A program made the translations under genes and the position numbers. The notes below the pieces were generated by a model. The model worked only from the letters and a program-made list of their open reading frames with translations, searched no databases and was not told the origin of the DNA. A stretch of DNA of 64,000 nucleotides, from contig NZ_JBEUMS010000020.1 of NCBI RefSeq assembly GCF_040543805.1, forward strand, positions 1-64,000. Reading direction: 5' to 3'. Source of the stretch: Arcicella rosea. GTDB taxonomy: Bacteria > Bacteroidota > Bacteroidia > Cytophagales > Spirosomataceae. Below are positions 59,939 through 64,000 of this stretch, in pieces (within the stretch, counting starts at the first letter, position 1; each line of letters begins with the position of its first letter).

Positions 59939-60333
59939 TGGAGACGGAGAGATTCGAACTCTCGTCCAGACAAGGAACTCGATAGCTTTCTTCACGTTTA
60001 GTCTTGATTATTTTTTCGAGATAGGCAGGGTTCAAGCCGGACCTTAAACTATCCTTATCCTCTTTGTACTAAATGTTTGCTTAGAGAAATCACAACATTC
60101 GACTCTGCGTTTCGACACCCCGTATCCCAGCGGCAGAGTTTAGCCGAGTGGGGTGTGGCGAATAGCTCCAACTCCGTTGATAACTATCCAAAACGAAATC
60201 CTTTAAGGATTAAGCTGCCATGGCATACTGAGTATTGCCGATTGTTTTTCGGACTAATTTTTAACAGGAGATTAGACCAACTCCCGACGTGCTTACCACC
60301 GACCTGCACAAGCTGTCAATACCGGTCGCCCCC
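59939..60333 (-). ncRNA. ssrA: Transfer-messenger RNA (tmRNA)
   Basis: About 395 nt. The 5' end GGGGGCG (60333 down) pairs with CGTCTCC near the 3' end (acceptor stem, two G-U pairs), with discriminator A and no encoded CCA. The T-arm GAGAG-TTCGAAT-CTCTC is at 59945-59964. The mRNA-like part ends in codons for G-N-T-Q-Y-A-M-A-A then TAA (60239 down to 60210), a tag ending like the AMAA tags I recall for Cytophaga. It rescues stalled ribosomes with SmpB (not in the window). The sequence after the tag forms several pseudoknot-like pairings. Confidence 0.93.
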
Positions 60334-60488
60334 AAATGATTAAAAGAACATCAAATGAAATGTAATTATTTCATTCTTTGGGATGGCGAAGATAATATAA
60401 TTTTTGAAGAGTTTGGAAAAAAATATTTTACCCGCAGATTTTCAGAGATAATAATTGTAGATTCTCTTAGAGAAATGCAGGGAAATAA

Positions 60489-61070
60489 TCAGTGTGAATC
60501 ACCCAGTGAAATTTCAGGATTTTGTTCCATTTTATCGATAAACTCAATAATGGCTTTTTTTTGTAGTAGCCAATTCAAACACCAATTTATATAATTATAT
60601 CGTTGCTCATTTTGGGCTGTTGATTTTAATGTATTATTAATTAACAGAATAGATGTGTTTATATCTTTTTTTGAAACTTTTCCTTCATATTCCTTCAAGA
60701 TTAAATGAATCATTTCAAAGGCTTCAAAATTGTCATTTTTAGGATTAAGGTTACATAAAATGTCAATTATATCAACAATATAATCTCCTATATTTTTATC
60801 AAGTAGGAAATATATTAATGACCCAATGTCTTCACCATTAAGATATTTTTTAATATCATTAATAACAATTGGAACAAAATCTTCATTACTCATTTCAGAA
60901 AGTAAAAGAGCAATATCATTTTTTACCTGACATGGTTTTAATAATACAAATGAATCAATTAAAGAAGATGAATACATTGCTATATCCAGTTCAATACTCT
61001 TTAATAACTTAAATGCTTTTTCCTCATCTTCATTTACCAATGTATTTTTAATTTTTTCATAATTTTTCAT
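60489..61070 (-). CDS. Hypothetical helical protein
   Basis: 193 residues from ATG 61070. Acidic and all-helical in appearance, with HEAT-like alternation (DIALLLSEMSNEDFVPIVIN, IGDYIVDIIDILCNLNPKND). No family is recognised. The style (short, acidic, helical, cytosolic, isolated between an RNA gene and unrelated genes) is like many polymorphic-toxin immunity proteins, but no toxin is adjacent, so this is only a suggestion. Low G+C suggests recent acquisition. Confidence 0.6.
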   Translation of the reverse strand: MKNYEKIKNTLVNEDEEKAFKLLKSIELDIAMYSSSLIDSFVLLKPCQVKNDIALLLSEMSNEDFVPIVINDIKKYLNGEDIGSLIYFLLDKNIGDYIVDIIDILCNLNPKNDNFEAFEMIHLILKEYEGKVSKKDINTSILLINNTLKSTAQNEQRYNYINWCLNWLLQKKAIIEFIDKMEQNPEISLGDSH

Positions 61071-61103
61071 AGATAAGTATTTAGAATAAATTAATTGAGA
61101 ATA

Positions 61104-61203
61104 TAAACCTATAAGGATTTGAGGTTAAAGTTCTTATTATTAGTCAATTATATAAATCCTTATAGGTTTAATTAATCCGACGACAGAAATCCAAAATCCC
61201 ATA
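61104..61203 (-). terminator. Inverted repeat terminator after the TonB receptor, with a CCGA-family word
   Basis: Perfect 17-bp arms (61104-61120 with 61154-61170, TAAACCTATAAGGATTT) with 33 nt between. Then CCGACGACAGAAATCC (61178-61193) of the dispersed family runs to the stop of the receptor gene. Confidence 0.65.
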
Positions 61204-61204
61204 T

Positions 61205-63238
61205 CTAAAACGCTCTCACACTAATTCCTCCAAACAAAAAGCTTCCAGAAGCAGGTTCAAAGTAACGATTGGCTGTAGCGTTGATTTGAACATTGGCATT
61301 GTAAACGGTATTCGTTAAGTTGTTAATACCGATAAAAGGTTCTAAAGTTAAAGCTCCAATTTGCTTACGATAGCCCAGTCGTACATTTGCTGTAAAATAT
61401 CCATCATTAGTTACAGTATTGGCATCATCCGCATAAATCTTGCTGATACTTCTTAACTGAACAATGCCAAATAAACCAGATTTATCAAAATATCTAAACT
61501 CCGAATAAATATTATGTTTCGGAATGCCAGGCAAAGTATTTCCATCAAATTTTCCAGCGGTTGTTTGGTATTCTTTGTAAGCAAAATCGGAGAGAGTATA
61601 ATTCAAATAAGTAGTTAAACCTGTCAGTATTTTGTAGGTTAAACCAGCTTCAATACCTTTTCGGTTCGATAAACCTGCATTTCTAAAGAATGTTCTTCCT
61701 GCTTGTCCTGCAATTTGGTAAGGAACAATCTCATCTTGTACTTCAATCGTGAAAAGAGCTAGGTCAAATCTTAATTTTTTACTAAGAATACCTTTATAAC
61801 CCAATTCAAAATTTCTTGATTTCTGTGGACTTAAATCAGGATTAAAACCGCCAGTATTCAATGGATTATTGGATAATTCATTCAAAGATGGCGTTTCAAA
61901 ACTGCTTGAAATATTGGTATAAATAGATTGATTGACTGTTGGAGCAAACGAAAATCCTAACATCGGACTAAAACGCTGAAAAGATTGCGTAGCAGATTGG
62001 TCGCCATCAGTCAAGAATTTATCCGAAATTTTTAATTGAATATCATCAAAACGAGTATTTAATGAAAGTCTGAATTGGGGATTGAAAGTATATTCTTGCA
62101 AGATAAATGTACCGATATTGCTGAAAGATTCAATTTGGTCGAGTTTTAAAATCCCTCTTTCACCCAATAAATTATCATATCTTTGGCGATTATCTTGTTG
62201 ATTTTCAATGTCTAATCCTGCTTTTAGCCTATATTTTTTTTCAGTGAATTGATAATTAAAACCTCCGCCAGAAAAATCTCTTTTGAAAGCAATTTGTCCA
62301 TTATCTTTGGTAGCTTGTTGACTATTAAAATCACGATTTAAGTAAAAAGCACGAGCATTGATTTGATGTTTTTCGCCAATTTTTTGGTCGTAAATCAAGG
62401 CTAATTTACTTTGTTTAAAAGTTTCGTAAGCATTATAGTCTATGTTTACTTGTCTGGCTTGTCGTCTATCTTTGTCAATATCAGCTTGCGTCAATCCACC
62501 TGGGTCTTCTGCTTTTGGGCTATCCACATAACTCATCAAAACACTCAAATTACTTTTGTCCGAAAACTTATAAATTACTTTTCCATTGAAAAAATTACGT
62601 TCTAAAGCACTGTGATTACGATAACCAGTACTTGTCAAACGAGAAGCATTCAAAAAATAAGTGACTTTCCCAATTTCTTGGCCCGTTTTAAATTGTAATC
62701 TTTGAAACCCAAAAGAGCCGAAAGTAGCTTGTGCTTCGGCAAAAAAAGTTTTAGGCGTTTCTGAAAAAAGACTGATTACTCCACCCGAAGCATTGCCATA
62801 CAAACCTGCAGTTGGCCCTTTGATTACTTCCATGCGTTCCATTAAACCCATGTCTAAATTGCCAACTTTAGCTGTTCCATCAGGAATAGATTCTGGAATG
62901 CCATCCATTACAACCTTCAAGCCACGAATACCAAAAGAAGCTCTTGCGCCAAAACCACGAATAGAAATGCGTAAATCTTGGGCAAAATTTTCAGAATTCA
63001 TCGCAAAAACACCCGGTACAGCACCCAACGCATCGAACATAGAAAGTTTGGATTGTCCAGTTTGTAAACGAGTTTGGTCGATAACCGTAACAGCCAAAGG
63101 CGTTTGAATATCCTTTCCAACAAAACGAGAAGAGCTAATAATAACAGGTTGAAGTTCAGTGACTTTCAAACTTGAGTCTGTTTGAGCCACTAAAACAAAG
63201 GAATTTATAAAGCAGAGTAAGGATAAAAGTATTTTCAT
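61205..63238 (-). CDS. TonB-dependent receptor (siderophore/vitamin type)
   Basis: 677 residues. Signal peptide (MKILLSLLCFINSFVLVAQ), plug from about residue 28 (LQPVIISSSRFVGKDIQTPL, SIRGFGARASFGIRGLKVVM) and a barrel ending in GGISVRAF. It lacks the carboxypeptidase-like N-terminal domain of the receptor at 42604, and the plug resembles FecA/siderophore receptors, so an iron chelate is a reasonable guess. Monocistronic. No Fur-box-like palindrome was recognised upstream. Confidence 0.87.
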   Translation of the reverse strand: MKILLSLLCFINSFVLVAQTDSSLKVTELQPVIISSSRFVGKDIQTPLAVTVIDQTRLQTGQSKLSMFDALGAVPGVFAMNSENFAQDLRISIRGFGARASFGIRGLKVVMDGIPESIPDGTAKVGNLDMGLMERMEVIKGPTAGLYGNASGGVISLFSETPKTFFAEAQATFGSFGFQRLQFKTGQEIGKVTYFLNASRLTSTGYRNHSALERNFFNGKVIYKFSDKSNLSVLMSYVDSPKAEDPGGLTQADIDKDRRQARQVNIDYNAYETFKQSKLALIYDQKIGEKHQINARAFYLNRDFNSQQATKDNGQIAFKRDFSGGGFNYQFTEKKYRLKAGLDIENQQDNRQRYDNLLGERGILKLDQIESFSNIGTFILQEYTFNPQFRLSLNTRFDDIQLKISDKFLTDGDQSATQSFQRFSPMLGFSFAPTVNQSIYTNISSSFETPSLNELSNNPLNTGGFNPDLSPQKSRNFELGYKGILSKKLRFDLALFTIEVQDEIVPYQIAGQAGRTFFRNAGLSNRKGIEAGLTYKILTGLTTYLNYTLSDFAYKEYQTTAGKFDGNTLPGIPKHNIYSEFRYFDKSGLFGIVQLRSISKIYADDANTVTNDGYFTANVRLGYRKQIGALTLEPFIGINNLTNTVYNANVQINATANRYFEPASGSFLFGGISVRAF

Positions 63239-63313
63239 TTTTGAATTTTTCTGAAAGATAATTCAAAAAGTGGAATGATTTAGCTGTAATTGGTAGGAGA
63301 AGAGTAATCTCAT

Positions 63314-63769
63314 TTACCGTTTCAATTGTGCTTCATAAATCTTAATCCATTCATCAACTGTTACTTTAGAGGCTAATTCTCCAATTAATTCAAATGGAAT
63401 TTGGTCTAATTTCTTGAATCTGATACAGCTTTTTCCCATATCCAATTTAGCTTTTGAATGCTTGGGAAATTCGTTTACAAACCATTCATTGAGGGTTGGG
63501 TCAAAATATACCAACATGTGATAAACTGCAATAAAGTTTTTCTGTGATGCGATACTCAAAAAGGGCAAAGGAAGATTCGGGGCACAATGATAACCATTTG
63601 GGTAAAGAGAATGAGGAACTACATAGCCAATCATACCATAGCCCATAGTTTCTTGAAAACCTTCAGGTAAGTTTTCCTGAATTACTTTTCTTAAATTGCT
63701 AATGGCGATTTTTCTGTCCTCAGGCAATTCTTCAATGTATTGGTCGGGAGTTTGGGCATTACTTTGCAT
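63314..63769 (-). CDS. DUF1801 domain protein
   Basis: 151 residues from ATG 63769. Seen: PDQYIEELPEDRKIAISNLR, GFQETMGYGMIGY and LDMGKSCIRFKKLDQIPFEL, matching the YdhG/DUF1801 fold. Function unknown. It may be transcribed with the TonB receptor 76 nt downstream, although no link in role is evident. Confidence 0.83.
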   Translation of the reverse strand: MQSNAQTPDQYIEELPEDRKIAISNLRKVIQENLPEGFQETMGYGMIGYVVPHSLYPNGYHCAPNLPLPFLSIASQKNFIAVYHMLVYFDPTLNEWFVNEFPKHSKAKLDMGKSCIRFKKLDQIPFELIGELASKVTVDEWIKIYEAQLKR

Positions 63770-63824
63770 CAATAAAGTTGTTTAGTGTTAGGATAAATTT
63801 ACACAATACAGATGACATTAAAAA

Positions 63825-63850
63825 AGGCACAGTAAATAAATACTGTGCCT
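63825..63850 (-). terminator. Terminator of the threonine aldolase gene
   Basis: AGGCACAGTA/TACTGTGCCT 10-bp arms with a 6-nt loop, then TTTTTT on the minus strand. Confidence 0.8.
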
Positions 63851-63858
63851 AATATCAT

Positions 63859-64000
63859 TTATAAAACTCTCTTCTGAAACTCCTCTAAATGTTCATCCGT
63901 AAAATCTAAATGCGTTACAAATCTAACTAAGTGTTTACCAAAAGTAGCGGCTCTAATACCTTTTTCGTGTAATTGCTGAACATAATCAGATGAAAGTATT
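63859..64000 (-). CDS. C-terminal fragment, probable low-specificity L-threonine aldolase
   Basis: The last 47 codons of a gene running off the right edge: LHEKGIRAATFGKHLVRFVT, then HLDFTDEHLEEFQKRVL and stop at 63859-63861. The V-R-F-V-T-H-L-D pattern is typical of the C-terminus of PLP-dependent threonine aldolases (threonine to glycine and acetaldehyde). The catalytic part is outside the window, so the call is tentative. Confidence 0.65.
   Translation of the reverse strand, partial: ILSSDYVQQLHEKGIRAATFGKHLVRFVTHLDFTDEHLEEFQKRVL

Noticed and set aside
60355..60594. Plus-strand 79-codon frame beside ssrA
   Set aside because: It overlaps the 3' end of the minus-strand hypothetical gene, its second half is the complement of that gene's codons, and it resembles no family. 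Treated as a shadow.

Overview
The window is low-GC (roughly a third G+C by eye) and reads as a chromosome segment of a Bacteroidota bacterium, most likely order Cytophagales. The evidence is TAnnTTTG-type promoter boxes, TonB receptors with carboxypeptidase-like N-terminal domains paired with DUF4249 lipoproteins, LytTR regulators, a NagB-PIG-L fusion, LpxH rather than an enterobacterial lipid A enzyme set, and a tmRNA whose tag ends in YAMAA, as I recall for Cytophaga. I do not assign a genus.

Layout. 1-0.15 kb is the 3' end of a 5S rRNA gene and its terminator. 0.4-7.4 kb holds a sugar-type MFS transporter, a short Omp85-family protein, a LytTR regulator, a LuxR-type response regulator, a lipoprotein, IlvE and a PduO-type cobalamin adenosyltransferase. 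7.5-18.2 kb is housekeeping: QueA, RarA, a DEAD-box helicase, BirA, RsfS, FtsH, LpxH, thiamine pyrophosphokinase. 18.2-27 kb has a Na+/solute symporter, an RqcH-like NFACT protein, a BlaI/BlaR1 pair and a YgiB-like/YgiC-like/YheT run. 27-30.7 kb carries molybdenum cofactor genes (moeA divergent from moaC-mobA) and miaA.

31.4-35.3 kb is a three-gene lysine catabolic cluster (ALDH7-type aldehyde dehydrogenase, DUF1338/HglS-type 2-oxoadipate enzyme, saccharopine dehydrogenase). 35.5-38.3 kb is a compact module of an ECF-like sigma factor, a one-TM anti-sigma/TPR protein and a membrane-anchored subtilase, which is my best candidate for an undescribed system at gene level. 38.4-46.3 kb contains DUF4269, an MDMPI_N protein, NagB-PIG-L, an orphan XRE regulator, a TonB receptor with its DUF4249 partner, and a VF530 protein. 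46.6-49.6 kb is a LytS/LytTR two-component pair whose kinase carries an 18-residue-period beta-solenoid. 49.6-52 kb is accessory DNA: a frameshifted DUF4240 lipoprotein, a HEPN-like protein, several inverted repeats and a strictly phased 21-bp array. 52-64 kb has FumC, two membrane proteins of unknown role, DUF4494, PolX, ssrA, a hypothetical protein, a second TonB receptor, DUF1801 and the end of a threonine aldolase.

Two non-coding themes stand out. First, intergenic spaces are repeatedly filled by a degenerate word family (AGCTTTCAG/CTGAAAGCT and TCGGATTTCAG/CTGAAATCCGA), usually as inverted arms. These run up to stop codons and into start regions, and they supply the N-terminal codons of MobA and MiaA. 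Second, positions 51545-51864 hold sixteen 21-bp units in exact register with no indel, although the units have diverged in base sequence.

All coordinates and motifs come from reading the sequence by eye. Family assignments rest on motif recognition without database searches.
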